Shown: in pieces, positions 44,519 through 53,111 of the stretch
How the letters are laid out: the number at the start of each line of letters is the position of its first letter
Position numbering within the stretch: the stretch's first letter is position 1
Assembly: GCF_025465995.1 (NCBI RefSeq)
Contig: NZ_JANLNY010000023.1
Span: 248,001 to 312,000, forward strand
DNA length: 64,000 nucleotides
From: Pseudomonas sp. 5P_3.1_Bac2
Lineage (GTDB): Bacteria > Pseudomonadota > Gammaproteobacteria > Pseudomonadales > Pseudomonadaceae
Direction: 5' to 3'
Position numbers and translations under genes: made by a program
The notes under the pieces: generated by a model
What the model was told of the DNA's origin: nothing
The model's database searches: none
What the model saw: only the letters and a program-made list of their open reading frames with translations

Positions 44519-45802
44519 TCAACGCAAGCGCTGCCCGAGGGCATCCAACAACTTCACCAGCGCGCCTTGGTTCGCCTGCATCACCTTAAGTCCCGCCTCA
44601 GCCATCTGCTGCGCCACCTGCGGCTCACGCCATAACTGCGCCACTTGCGCGGCCAACTCTTGGGCATCCGCCACCTTATGCAGAGCACCGGCCTGGCTAA
44701 ATAGCTCGGCGATTTCCAAGAAGTTAAACAGGTGCGGGCCGCTCAACAGCGGTTTAGCCAACGCCGCCGGCTCCAGCAGGTTATGCCCGCCATTAGCGAC
44801 CAAGCTGCCGCCAACAAAAGCACAGTCGGCCAGCGCATAAAGAAACAGCAACTCGCCCATGGTGTCGCCGAGCAGCACTTGATCCGTGCTTTGCACAGCC
44901 GTGCCGCTGGAGCGCCGACAGGTGCTTAAGCCCTCACGCTGGCACAGCTCATAAACGCTGTTAAAGCGCTCAGGATGACGCGGTACCAAAATCAGCAGCG
45001 CGTCCGGCCACTGCTTAAGCAGCTCGCGATGGGCCGCCAACACCGGCTCATCCTCTCCGGCGTGGGTGCTCGCGGCGATCCATACCGGACGTTGCTCAGC
45101 CTGCCATTGCTGACGCTGCGCTTGGGCACGCGCCAACAACTGCGGATCGATAGTCAGATCAAACTTAATCGAGCCCGTCACCAGCACGCTCTCAGCGCGC
45201 GCGCCGAGCTCACGGAAGCGCTGGGCCTCCAGCTCCGTCTGAATAGTCAGCAAGTCCATCTCGGCCAACATTGGCGCGGTCAGCTTGGCAAAACGTGCGT
45301 AACCGCGTGCCGAGCGCTCGGACAGGCGGCCATTGGCCAAGGCCACGGGAATCCCGCGCTTGGCGCACTGGTGGATATGGTTGGGCCACAGCTCGGTTTC
45401 CATAATCACGCCCAAGCGCGGCTGCAGCTTGCGCAAAAACCGCGCGGCCGCCCACGGGAAGTCATAGGGCAGATAGCAGTGCTGCACACGCCCGGCAAAC
45501 TCTGGCCCGCCGAATAGGGCTTGAATACGTTGCGAGCCGGTCGGCGTCATGCAGGTGATGGTGACCGGCAACTGTGGATAGCGCGCCAGCAATTCACGGA
45601 CCAAAGGCGCCGCAGCGATACTTTCGCCCACCGACACGGCATGCAGCCAAATGCCGCCTGGCCGTAGCGGCGGCAGGCCCAAGGCAAAGCGTTCGGCAAC
45701 GCGCTTGGCATAGGACGGAGCGCGCCAGGCGCGCCAAGCTAAACGCAGCGCTACCAGCGGCAGGGCCAGATGCAATAAGAGGGTATATAGGCTTCTATTC
45801 AT
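44519..45802 (-). CDS. waaA: 3-deoxy-D-manno-octulosonic acid transferase WaaA (KdtA)
   Basis: WaaA adds Kdo residues to lipid IVA at the inner membrane, starting the LPS core. The 427-residue protein has an N-terminal membrane anchor (LLLHLALPLVALRLAWRAWR), the conserved IWLHAVSVGESIAAAPLV with the catalytic Glu, and the C-terminal GT-B acceptor segment FVGGSLVANGGHNLLEPAAL. It is the first LPS gene of the window on this strand; the rest of the core cluster is at 50-63 kb. Confidence 0.97.
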   Translation of the reverse strand: MNRSLYTLLLHLALPLVALRLAWRAWRAPSYAKRVAERFALGLPPLRPGGIWLHAVSVGESIAAAPLVRELLARYPQLPVTITCMTPTGSQRIQALFGGPEFAGRVQHCYLPYDFPWAAARFLRKLQPRLGVIMETELWPNHIHQCAKRGIPVALANGRLSERSARGYARFAKLTAPMLAEMDLLTIQTELEAQRFRELGARAESVLVTGSIKFDLTIDPQLLARAQAQRQQWQAEQRPVWIAASTHAGEDEPVLAAHRELLKQWPDALLILVPRHPERFNSVYELCQREGLSTCRRSSGTAVQSTDQVLLGDTMGELLFLYALADCAFVGGSLVANGGHNLLEPAALAKPLLSGPHLFNFLEIAELFSQAGALHKVADAQELAAQVAQLWREPQVAQQMAEAGLKVMQANQGALVKLLDALGQRLR

Positions 45803-45835
45803 GGGCGCGCAGCTTAGCAGAGAGCAGCCTGGGCT

Positions 45836-46720
45836 TCAGCCGATGGCCTGCAGATGACTGGTCAAGCACTGGGCCAGCCACAATGCGGCAGGCCCCAAGG
45901 CCTCATCGCGGCGGCAGACCAATTCCACCACCAAGGGCGGCGGCGTCCAGTCACTGCTCAGTTCAATCAGCTGGCCCTGATAAGTCGGGTATTGCGCCAC
46001 ATGGCGCGGCAGCCAAGCCCAACCCAAGTTACGCATCAGCAACTCGGCCATGGCGTAGAAACTGTCGGCGCGCCACACCGCCGGGCTCAATTGCTCGCCA
46101 CCGGGATATTGGCTATCGGGCAAAGCCATCAGCAGCTGGCGATGCTGGGCTAAATCCCGCTGGCGAACATGGCCGGCGCTAGCCAAGGCATGGCCGGCGC
46201 CGCAGACCGTGACCATCTCGATAGTGCCTAGGCGCTGGCGGGTCAAGGCATCCGGCATTTGCTCGTGGTGAAACAGCAGGCCCAGATCCGCCCGGCGCTC
46301 CAACACCTTGCGCGCCACATCACCCTGGGCGCCGCTGGTGAGCTGCACTTCCAGCAAGGGGAAAGCGCCAGCCAGGGCCTCCAAACTATCCAGCACAGGC
46401 TGAAAGGGCATGGCCTCGTCTTGGGCCAAGCGTAGGCGCACTTCTTCGCCCCGGGCCAAGCCCAGCGCCCTGCCCTGCATACGCTGGGACTGGCGCAGCA
46501 GCTCCCGCGCCTCCTCCAATAAAGCGGCGCCGGCAGCGGTCAGGCGCGGCTGGCGGCCGCTGCTGCGCTCGAACAGCAGCACGCCGAGATCATCTTCCAA
46601 GGCGGCAATGGCCGCGCTGACCGCCGACTGCGCGCGCCGCATACGCCGCCCTACAGCGGAAAACGACTGGCCCTCGGCAACGCTGACAAACAGGCGAATC
46701 TGCTCCAAGTCCCAAGACAT
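45836..46720 (-). CDS. LysR-family transcriptional regulator
   Basis: The 294-residue protein has an N-terminal winged helix-turn-helix (LRLFVSVAEGQSFSAVGRRM-like, then RAQSAVSAAIAALEDDLGVLLFER) and a C-terminal effector-binding domain. It starts at ATG 46720; a TTG lies one codon upstream. It is transcribed away from the EmrE-type gene, with a perfect palindrome in the shared gap, so it most likely controls itself and that gene. In PAO1 the equivalent is PA4989. The inducer is unknown. Confidence 0.93.
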   Translation of the reverse strand: MSWDLEQIRLFVSVAEGQSFSAVGRRMRRAQSAVSAAIAALEDDLGVLLFERSSGRQPRLTAAGAALLEEARELLRQSQRMQGRALGLARGEEVRLRLAQDEAMPFQPVLDSLEALAGAFPLLEVQLTSGAQGDVARKVLERRADLGLLFHHEQMPDALTRQRLGTIEMVTVCGAGHALASAGHVRQRDLAQHRQLLMALPDSQYPGGEQLSPAVWRADSFYAMAELLMRNLGWAWLPRHVAQYPTYQGQLIELSSDWTPPPLVVELVCRRDEALGPAALWLAQCLTSHLQAIG

Positions 46721-46730
46721 CAACCACCCA

Positions 46731-46753
46731 ACCTATCTCATATACAGATAGGT
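46731..46753. promoter_or_regulatory. Palindromic operator between the LysR gene and emrE
   Basis: ACCTATCT (46731-46738) and AGATAGGT (46746-46753) are perfect 8-bp inverted arms around a seven-base AT-rich centre. Within it lies a T-N11-A pattern of the LysR type. It is 11 bases from the regulator start codon and 64 from the efflux gene start. Confidence 0.7.
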
Positions 46754-46816
46754 ATTCACTTTACCTCATGCAGCAGCCGCCTAGAATGGCCGCCATTATT
46801 GATTAGGAGTTTCCCC

Positions 46817-47149
46817 ATGAGCAGCTACCTATACTTGGCGATCGCCATTGTGGCCGAAGTCATCGCCACATCGTCGATGAAGGCCTTGCAAGGCTTCAGC
46901 AAACCGCTGCCGTTGATTTTAGTGGTGGTGGGCTACTGCATCTCGTTCTGGATGTTGAGTTTGGTGGTGAAAACCATCCCGGTGGGGATCGCTTACGCCA
47001 TCTGGGCAGGTCTGGGCATTGTCGCGGTGAGCATTGCCGCCGTAGTCCTCTACGACCAGCGCCTAGACTGGCCAGCGATCATCGGCATGGGCCTGATTGT
47101 GTGCGGCGTGGTGGTCATTCAATTGTTCTCCCATAGCACCGGTCATTGA
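46817..47149 (+). CDS. emrE: Small multidrug resistance efflux protein, EmrE-type
   Basis: The 110-residue protein has four membrane helices. Helix 1 is YLYLAIAIVAEVIATSSMKA with the essential Glu14 used for proton and drug exchange. Helix 3 holds the GIAYAIWAGLGIVAV signature. These proteins work as antiparallel dimers that export quaternary cations such as methyl viologen or ethidium. AGGAG precedes the ATG at 46817. I found no guanidine riboswitch in the leader, so a drug-type rather than Gdx-type exporter is the better guess. In PAO1 this is the PA4990 position. Confidence 0.93.
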   Translation: MSSYLYLAIAIVAEVIATSSMKALQGFSKPLPLILVVVGYCISFWMLSLVVKTIPVGIAYAIWAGLGIVAVSIAAVVLYDQRLDWPAIIGMGLIVCGVVVIQLFSHSTGH

Positions 47150-47214
47150 CCGAAAGCAGGCGCGCAGGCACACGCGGGTTATACTGCCGGCTGTTTTCCC
47201 GGTGAGAGACCTGC

Positions 47215-48387
47215 ATGACCCAGGCGTTGAGCACTGATGTATTGATCGTTGGCGGCGGTATTGCCGGCCTCTGGCTAAATGCCCGCCTGCGCCACCAGGG
47301 GTTCGCTACCCTGCTAGTAGAAAACGCCAGCTTAGGCGGCGGGCAGAGTGTGAAATCCCAAGGCATCATCCATGGCGGCGCCAAATACGCCCTGCATGGC
47401 GCGTTGACCGGCGCCAGCGAAGCCATCGCCGAAATGCCCAAGCGCTGGCGCGAGGCCCTGGCCGGCAGCGGTGAAGTCGACCTGCGCGGCGTGCGTCTGC
47501 TCTCCGACGCCCATTACCTGTGGTCCCCCGGCAGCTTGGCGGGCAATATCAGCAGCTTCTTCGCCAGCAAGGCGGTGCGCGGCCGGGTTGATCAGGTCAA
47601 AGGCGAACAACTGCCGCCAGCGCTGCAACACCCCAAATTCAAAGGCAAAGTCTATCGCCTAGCCGAGCTGGTGCTTGACGTGCCGAGCCTGATCCAGCGC
47701 CTGAGCGACTTGGCCGAAGGCAGCCTGCTGGCCGCCCAAGATATTCAACCGCTGCTCGAAGAGGGCCAGCTGGCCGGACTGACCATCGACGGCCAGGCCA
47801 TCCGCGCCCAACGCATAGTCTTAAGCGCCGGCCGCGCCAATGCCGAACTGTTGCAGCGCCTGGGTTTAAGCCAACCGGCCCAGCAACTGCGGCCACTGCA
47901 TATGGTGCTGGTGAAGGCACCGACGCTGAAACCGCTGTACGCCCACTGCTTGGGCGGCGGACCAAAGCCGCGAGTGACCATCACCACCCATCCGGCCAGC
48001 GATGGCCAGTGGGTGTGGTACTTAGGCGGCGACCTGGCGGAAGCCGATGGCGTGGCCCGCGACGAAGCCGGACAAATCAAAGCCGCGCAAAAAGAACTGG
48101 CCGACTTGCTGCCGTGGGTCGATCTGAGCCAAGCGCAGTGGGCCACCTTACGGGTCGAGCGCGCTGAGCCAGCGCAGTCAGGCCTGGTGCGTCCGGACAA
48201 CGCCTTCGTACATGTACAAGGCAAGCTGCTGGTGGGCTGGCCGACCAAACTGGCCCTGGCGCCAGACTTTGCCGAGCGCGTGCTGGCCCAATTTGCCCGC
48301 GATGGCATCCGTCCTGGCCAACATTCTGCGCTGCCCGCTGGTCCGCAGCCGGCGGTGGCCAAACCGGTGTGGGAGGAACTGTTTTGA
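47215..48387 (+). CDS. FAD-dependent oxidoreductase (DAO family, PA4991-type)
   Basis: The 390-residue protein starts with a dinucleotide-binding motif, VLIVGGGIAGLWLNARLR, followed by a conserved SVKSQGIIHGGAKYAL segment typical of DAO-family flavoproteins. The C-terminal part has VLSAGRANAELL and a late LLVGWPTKLALAPDFAERV. The substrate is unknown. Its stop overlaps the next gene's TTG start (TTGA), and the next two genes have stayed together in pseudomonads, pointing to a shared pathway. Confidence 0.87.
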   Translation: MTQALSTDVLIVGGGIAGLWLNARLRHQGFATLLVENASLGGGQSVKSQGIIHGGAKYALHGALTGASEAIAEMPKRWREALAGSGEVDLRGVRLLSDAHYLWSPGSLAGNISSFFASKAVRGRVDQVKGEQLPPALQHPKFKGKVYRLAELVLDVPSLIQRLSDLAEGSLLAAQDIQPLLEEGQLAGLTIDGQAIRAQRIVLSAGRANAELLQRLGLSQPAQQLRPLHMVLVKAPTLKPLYAHCLGGGPKPRVTITTHPASDGQWVWYLGGDLAEADGVARDEAGQIKAAQKELADLLPWVDLSQAQWATLRVERAEPAQSGLVRPDNAFVHVQGKLLVGWPTKLALAPDFAERVLAQFARDGIRPGQHSALPAGPQPAVAKPVWEELF

Positions 48388-49193
48388 AGCAATCCCTGCA
48401 CAACCTGCATCGCCCCTTAGGCAGCAGCGAGATTCTGGTCTCGCCGCTGGGCCTAGGCACGGTCAAGCTGGGCCGCGATCAAGGGGTGAAATACCCCAAC
48501 GGCTTTACCATCCCCGATGACGCTGCCGCCCGTAGTCTGCTGGCCCAAGCCCGCGATTTGGGGATCAACCTGATCGACACCGCGCCGGCCTATGGCACCA
48601 GCGAAACCCGCCTAGGCCCGCTGCTGCGTGGTCAACGCCAGGATTGGGTGATCGTCAGTAAGGTCGGTGAGGAGTTCGATAACGGTCAGTCGCACTTTGA
48701 CTTTACGCCGGCACACACCCGCCTTTCGGTGGAACGCAGCCTCAAGCGCCTGGAGACCGATTTTATCGACCTAGTGCTGGTGCACTCCGACGGCAACGAT
48801 GTGGCCATCCTGCGCGACAGCGGTGTTTATGAAACCCTCGCTGAGCTGAAGCGCGAAGGCAAAATCCGCGGTTTTGGCCTGTCCGGTAAAACCGTCGAGG
48901 GCGGCCTGCTGGCCTTGGCCCAAGGCGACTGCGCCATGGTCACCTATAACCTCAATGAGCAAGGCGAACTGCCGGTGCTGGATGCCGCGCAGCAGTTGGG
49001 CAAAGGCATCCTGATCAAGAAGGCTCTGGCCAGCGGCCACGTGTGCTTGGATGGTGTGGATCCGGTGCGCGCCAGCTTTGAACTGATCTTCGCTCACCCG
49101 GCCACCAGCAGTGCGATTATCGGCACCATCAACCCCGTTCATCTGGCGCACAACGTCGCCACGGCGGCGGCTGTGCTGCAAGATATTGCCTGA
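48384..49193 (+). CDS. Aldo/keto reductase (PA4992-type, TTG start)
   Basis: The 269-residue protein is an aldo/keto reductase barrel: GLGTVKLGRDQGVKYPN, LIDTAPAYGTSETRLGPLL with the catalytic Asp and Tyr, WVIVSKVGEEF with the Lys, DLVLVHSDG with the His, and a C-terminal SSAIIGTINPVHL cofactor stretch. I use TTG at 48384 because GGAGG lies seven bases upstream and it overlaps the previous stop (TTGA); a GTG at 48369 is possible. Substrate unknown. Confidence 0.86.
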   Translation: MKQSLHNLHRPLGSSEILVSPLGLGTVKLGRDQGVKYPNGFTIPDDAAARSLLAQARDLGINLIDTAPAYGTSETRLGPLLRGQRQDWVIVSKVGEEFDNGQSHFDFTPAHTRLSVERSLKRLETDFIDLVLVHSDGNDVAILRDSGVYETLAELKREGKIRGFGLSGKTVEGGLLALAQGDCAMVTYNLNEQGELPVLDAAQQLGKGILIKKALASGHVCLDGVDPVRASFELIFAHPATSSAIIGTINPVHLAHNVATAAAVLQDIA

Positions 49194-49257
49194 GCAGGCA
49201 GGTCCAGCCGACTTGTGCCAAGCTGTCTGGCCCAAGCTTTAGCAGCCAGAGGTGACT

Positions 49258-50157
49258 ATGCCGCGCATCCTAGCCCGCAAAGACCCAAGCCTATTCACCA
49301 GCAGCCAACTGTTTGTTGAGGCCAGCGCCGAAAGCCTGACCTATCAGGCCATCGGCATGCCTCTCAGCTTCAAGCAGTTGCTGGACAAGCGTAAGGCCAT
49401 CGACGTCCCGGACAGTCAGCGCTTTGCCGTGGAACTGGCCAACTTAGGCGTTTCTGTGCGCCTGACCCTAAGCTGGCAAGGCCGCGATTACTGGGTATTG
49501 GTGCGGCAACGGCGAGCGGATCGCGGCGATGTGGTGCTCAAGCTGATTTCCGGTTACGTGCCCAGCCACGAAGTGAATCTGCCGCTGCACACGGCCCTGC
49601 AAGAAGTGGCGGAGGAGTGCCTGCTGGAAACCCCCGAGGGATGGCTGAGCGGGCGCTTTGCCGACACCTGGCTGCCGACGCCCTATCAAGCCAGCTTGCG
49701 CTACCGACAACACAGTCATTTCAGCCTCAGCGCTCTTTCCGGTGCCGCGCGCCAAGTGCATTGCGGCGCCTTGCGCTTGTTAGAACGACCACGGGCCTAC
49801 GTGCACCTGCCCACCGCCTCGCTGCAGCTGGTTTATGACCTGCGCCTGGAGCTGCCCAAAGAGGTGCGTCAACTGAGCCTGCTGCATGTCGATGAAGAAG
49901 TAATCGACGGCCAATTGCTGGCACGCTTGAATCGGCGCCGTCCCGACCTGTTTCTGTTGCCACTGCAACACGGCGTGCCCACTAACGAACTGCTGACCCT
50001 AAAGCAGGGCCAACTGCACCCAGCCAGCACTCGCGGCCTGTGGCTATCAGAAAGCTTTGCAGCGCAGGATGGCTGGCTGGTGCGCGAGGAGCGCATCCGT
50101 TGGCGCGACTGGCAGGCTCAGCAGCAACTGGGCAAGACGCGGCAAAAAGCGGTCTAG
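49258..50157 (+). CDS. Conserved protein of unknown function (PA4993-type)
   Basis: The 299-residue soluble protein is not one I can assign with confidence. Residues about 110-130 contain LQEVAEECLLETPEGW, which resembles the helix of a Nudix box but lacks the upstream Gly-x5-Glu part in order. Other features are SWQGRDYWVLVRQRRAD and RPRAYVHLPTASLQLVYDL. The ATG at 49258 follows AGAGGTG. Some databases label relatives as a metal ABC transporter ATPase, but I see no Walker motifs. It stands 64 bases after the aldo/keto reductase on the same strand. Confidence 0.8.
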   Translation: MPRILARKDPSLFTSSQLFVEASAESLTYQAIGMPLSFKQLLDKRKAIDVPDSQRFAVELANLGVSVRLTLSWQGRDYWVLVRQRRADRGDVVLKLISGYVPSHEVNLPLHTALQEVAEECLLETPEGWLSGRFADTWLPTPYQASLRYRQHSHFSLSALSGAARQVHCGALRLLERPRAYVHLPTASLQLVYDLRLELPKEVRQLSLLHVDEEVIDGQLLARLNRRRPDLFLLPLQHGVPTNELLTLKQGQLHPASTRGLWLSESFAAQDGWLVREERIRWRDWQAQQQLGKTRQKAV

Positions 50158-50160
50158 GTG

Positions 50161-50187
50161 GATAGCGGCAGCCCGGCTGCCGCCATC
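50161..50187. terminator. Hairpin between the PA4993-type gene and hldE
   Basis: GATAGCGGCAGC (50161-50172) and GCTGCCGCCATC (50176-50187) pair with one mismatch and a CCG loop, starting three bases past the plus-strand stop. The T-run is weak; it could serve both converging transcripts. Confidence 0.6.
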
Positions 50188-50218
50188 CAATCGCCATCAG
50201 AGGGCGAATCCAGCGCGC

Positions 50219-51640
50219 TTAGGTTTTGCGGATTTTTTCGACAATGGCGGTGGTCGAGCTGTTTTCCACCAGGCCCAGCACCCGCACTTCACCGCCATAG
50301 GATGTGACGATATCAGCGCCGACCACTTGGTCGATGCTGTAGTCACCGCCCTTGACCAGCACATCGGGCTTGATGGCCCGCAGCAGGTTCTCTGGAGTGT
50401 CTTCGCTAAAGCTCACCACCCAATCCACGGCGCCCAAACCGGCGAGTACCGCCATGCGCCGATCGACGCTGTTGATCGGCCGCTGCGGGCCCTTCAAGCG
50501 GCTCACAGAGGCGTCATCGTTGACCGCCAGCACAAGGCGATCACCTTGGGCACGGGCCTGCTCCAAATAAGTCACGTGACCGGCATGGAGGATGTCGAAG
50601 CACCCATTGGTGAACACAATGGATTCACCATGGGCGCGGGCATCTTCCACCGCCAGCAGCAGTTGCTCTAAATCCAACGCACCGCTTTGGCTACCGGCCT
50701 CGCGCTGCATGGCGCGGCGCAATTCAGCAGGACTGATGCTGGCGGTGCCAAGCTTACCGACCACGATACTGGCGGCGAGGTTGGCCAGGGCCACGGCGTT
50801 TTCCAGCGGCTCACCAGCGGCCAAGCAAGCAGCCAGGGTGGAAATAACCGTGTCGCCGGCGCCGGTCACATCAAACACTTCCCGCGCCCGCGCCGGCAGG
50901 TGCAGCGGCTCATGGTCGGCACGCAGCAGACTCATGCCGTGCTCACCACGGGTTACCAGCAGTGCGCCGAGCTCAAGTTCTGTCAGCAACGCCAAGCCTT
51001 TACGCACCAGCTCGGCTTCATCGCGGCAGGCGCCGACAATGGCTTCAAACTCATGGAGGTTGGGGGTAATCAGACTGGCGCCGCGATAGATGGAAAAATC
51101 TTTGCCCTTAGGATCGGCCAGCACCGTGATGCCTTTGGACCGCGCAGCCTGCACCAAAGCCTGATGGTTTTGCAGCGCGCCTTTGCCGTAATCCGACAGC
51201 ACCAACACCTTAACGGCGTCCAACTGACTCTCGACCTGGGCCAACAGCGCCGCGTTATCGGTGCGAAACGGCTCTTCAAAATCCATGCGCAGCAACTGCT
51301 GGTTACGGCTCATCACCCGCAGCTTAACGATGGTCGGTTGTTCTTTAATCACCTGGAACAGCGGCGTTACGCCCACCGCCTGCAAGCTGTTACGCAGGCT
51401 CTCGGCCGCTTCATCGGCACCGGTGACGCCGACCAAAATGGCCGGGGCGCCCAAGGCAACGATATTCAGCGCCACGTTGGCGGCACCGCCTGGCCGGTCT
51501 TCAACCTCCCCCACCCGCACCACCGGCACCGGCGCTTCCGGCGAAATCCGCGAGGTATCGCCATGCCAATAACGATCGAGCATCACATCGCCAACCACCA
51601 GCACGGCGGCTTGGTCGAAACGTGGCATGGACAATTTCAT
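50219..51640 (-). CDS. hldE: Bifunctional heptose-7-phosphate kinase / ADP-heptose synthase HldE
   Basis: HldE phosphorylates heptose 7-phosphate and later adenylates heptose 1-phosphate, feeding ADP-heptose to the LPS inner core. The 473-residue protein has an N-terminal PfkB-type kinase (RPGGAANVALNIVALGA, VFDVTGAGDTVISTLAA) and a C-terminal nucleotidyltransferase with FTNGCFDILHAGHVTYL. The ATG at 51640 has GGAG six bases upstream; a longer frame to 51694 adds no conserved residues. It heads towards the shared hairpin at 50161 and is 68 bases downstream of dnpA. Confidence 0.97.
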   Translation of the reverse strand: MKLSMPRFDQAAVLVVGDVMLDRYWHGDTSRISPEAPVPVVRVGEVEDRPGGAANVALNIVALGAPAILVGVTGADEAAESLRNSLQAVGVTPLFQVIKEQPTIVKLRVMSRNQQLLRMDFEEPFRTDNAALLAQVESQLDAVKVLVLSDYGKGALQNHQALVQAARSKGITVLADPKGKDFSIYRGASLITPNLHEFEAIVGACRDEAELVRKGLALLTELELGALLVTRGEHGMSLLRADHEPLHLPARAREVFDVTGAGDTVISTLAACLAAGEPLENAVALANLAASIVVGKLGTASISPAELRRAMQREAGSQSGALDLEQLLLAVEDARAHGESIVFTNGCFDILHAGHVTYLEQARAQGDRLVLAVNDDASVSRLKGPQRPINSVDRRMAVLAGLGAVDWVVSFSEDTPENLLRAIKPDVLVKGGDYSIDQVVGADIVTSYGGEVRVLGLVENSSTTAIVEKIRKT

Positions 51641-51708
51641 AAACACTCCGAAAACAGCAGTAAAAACCTGCGGATCATACCATCGTGCAGGCAACAGTCA
51701 GCCCCATG

Positions 51709-53109
51709 CTATTGATTGAGGTTACGCACCCAAAACAGCTCATGGCGGCGCACCGCCTTGCGAAAGAACTCATCGGCACCGGTGCGGGGCCAACGCCGCC
51801 CAGCCAAATAATGCTGGATCAACCGACGCACCCGGTGCTTGAGATTCAAGGGGCGTTGCAAATCAGGCTGCATGGCCATGGCCATGGCTTTATCCAACTG
51901 CTTAGCGCTGGTTAAAGTCGGGCACCAGAGTTGATCGGCCGGCAACGGTTCAATCGCCGGTGGCAAAGCAATGCCACAGCCTGCAGGGCCCATGGGCCAG
52001 CGGTCATTGTCATGCAGGTGATTGGCATACATCAGCATGGTTTTCACTTTCACCGAGCTTTGCGCCAAGGCCTCGAGCAAAGCATAGGTGCTGGCGACAT
52101 GATCACCATGGGGGTCTAGATCAGGGTGCGGCGTGACCACCACATCGGGCTGATAGTGCTCCAGCACCGCGACCAGATCAGCGACCAAGTTGTGCCAGCT
52201 CGGCACGCCATCACTATCACCCGGCAACTGCAACGGGTTAGCCCAACGCACACTGCGGATGTCGGCCTGCCCCGACTCCCGCGAACCAAGGGCCTGCTCG
52301 GGCTGCGCCTGCATCGACGGCAGCTGTAGGCAGTAGTAGCCCAACTGCACGCACTGCCGCTGGGGCACACCGCCCCACAGCGGTACTGCGATACTGCTCC
52401 ACGCGCGTAAACGGCCTTTAAAACAAGCCGCTGAGGCCTTATCCAGGCCGAGACTTTCGTAACTGCTGGCCTCGATCTCACCCTGGGTAATGGTGATGAT
52501 GCTGGCATCCTTGGCTTGGCTATACAGACCGAATGCGGCCAGTTCAGCATCATCAGCATGGGGCGCGATAACCAACACGCGTTGCTGGCTGTAGTCGGGG
52601 TTACGCATCGCATACAGACTGACTTGCCCAGACACATGGCAATGATGCCCGCGTATCAATAGCTTGCCGGAGCCGACCAGGTGGCCTTTACCCGACAGAT
52701 TGAGGTAGCGCTGGCCATCGACACCGCGCTCCAAATACTGCCGGTCAGCGCCAATTTGCACATAGGGATCGAACCAGCGGCCGAACCAGGTGGACTTCGC
52801 CTGCACGCGCAGAATCAGGGTATCAAATGTGCTGAAGTCACCACCCAGCCAGAGATAATCACCTTCAATGCGTCCGGCGCTCACTTCGGCAGTGGGCGGG
52901 AACTCATAGTGATAATCATCCCGCGGGGAGTAAAACAAATGGTCAGCAAACCAGGCTTCATGCGCGATCCAAGCCAACAGCAGTAATATCGGGTCTAGGC
53001 AAAAACTGAGCTCAAGTCCCACTGACACAATCACAATTAGAGCAATCACCACACCAATTCGCTTGTTACGACGGTGCCGCTTCAGCAAAGCCTGCTTGCG
53101 TGCCAACAT
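51709..53109 (-). CDS. dnpA: PIG-L family de-N-acetylase (DnpA-type)
   Basis: The 466-residue protein has an N-terminal membrane helix (IGVVIALIVIVSVGLELSF) and a LmbE/PIG-L-type zinc domain. Zinc ligands are visible in APHADDAELAAFG and PHPDLDPHGDHVAS. DnpA in P. aeruginosa is a predicted de-N-acetylase linked to fluoroquinolone persistence and located in the LPS core locus. The substrate is unproven, probably a GlcNAc-containing envelope sugar. It is followed by hldE and preceded, two bases away, by the mig-14-type gene. Confidence 0.9.
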   Translation of the reverse strand: MLARKQALLKRHRRNKRIGVVIALIVIVSVGLELSFCLDPILLLLAWIAHEAWFADHLFYSPRDDYHYEFPPTAEVSAGRIEGDYLWLGGDFSTFDTLILRVQAKSTWFGRWFDPYVQIGADRQYLERGVDGQRYLNLSGKGHLVGSGKLLIRGHHCHVSGQVSLYAMRNPDYSQQRVLVIAPHADDAELAAFGLYSQAKDASIITITQGEIEASSYESLGLDKASAACFKGRLRAWSSIAVPLWGGVPQRQCVQLGYYCLQLPSMQAQPEQALGSRESGQADIRSVRWANPLQLPGDSDGVPSWHNLVADLVAVLEHYQPDVVVTPHPDLDPHGDHVASTYALLEALAQSSVKVKTMLMYANHLHDNDRWPMGPAGCGIALPPAIEPLPADQLWCPTLTSAKQLDKAMAMAMQPDLQRPLNLKHRVRRLIQHYLAGRRWPRTGADEFFRKAVRRHELFWVRNLNQ

Positions 53110-53111
53110 GA

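Noticed and set aside
46754..46816. Possible guanidine riboswitch before the SMR gene
   Set aside because: No conserved guanidine-I or ACGR hairpin pair is present in the short leader.
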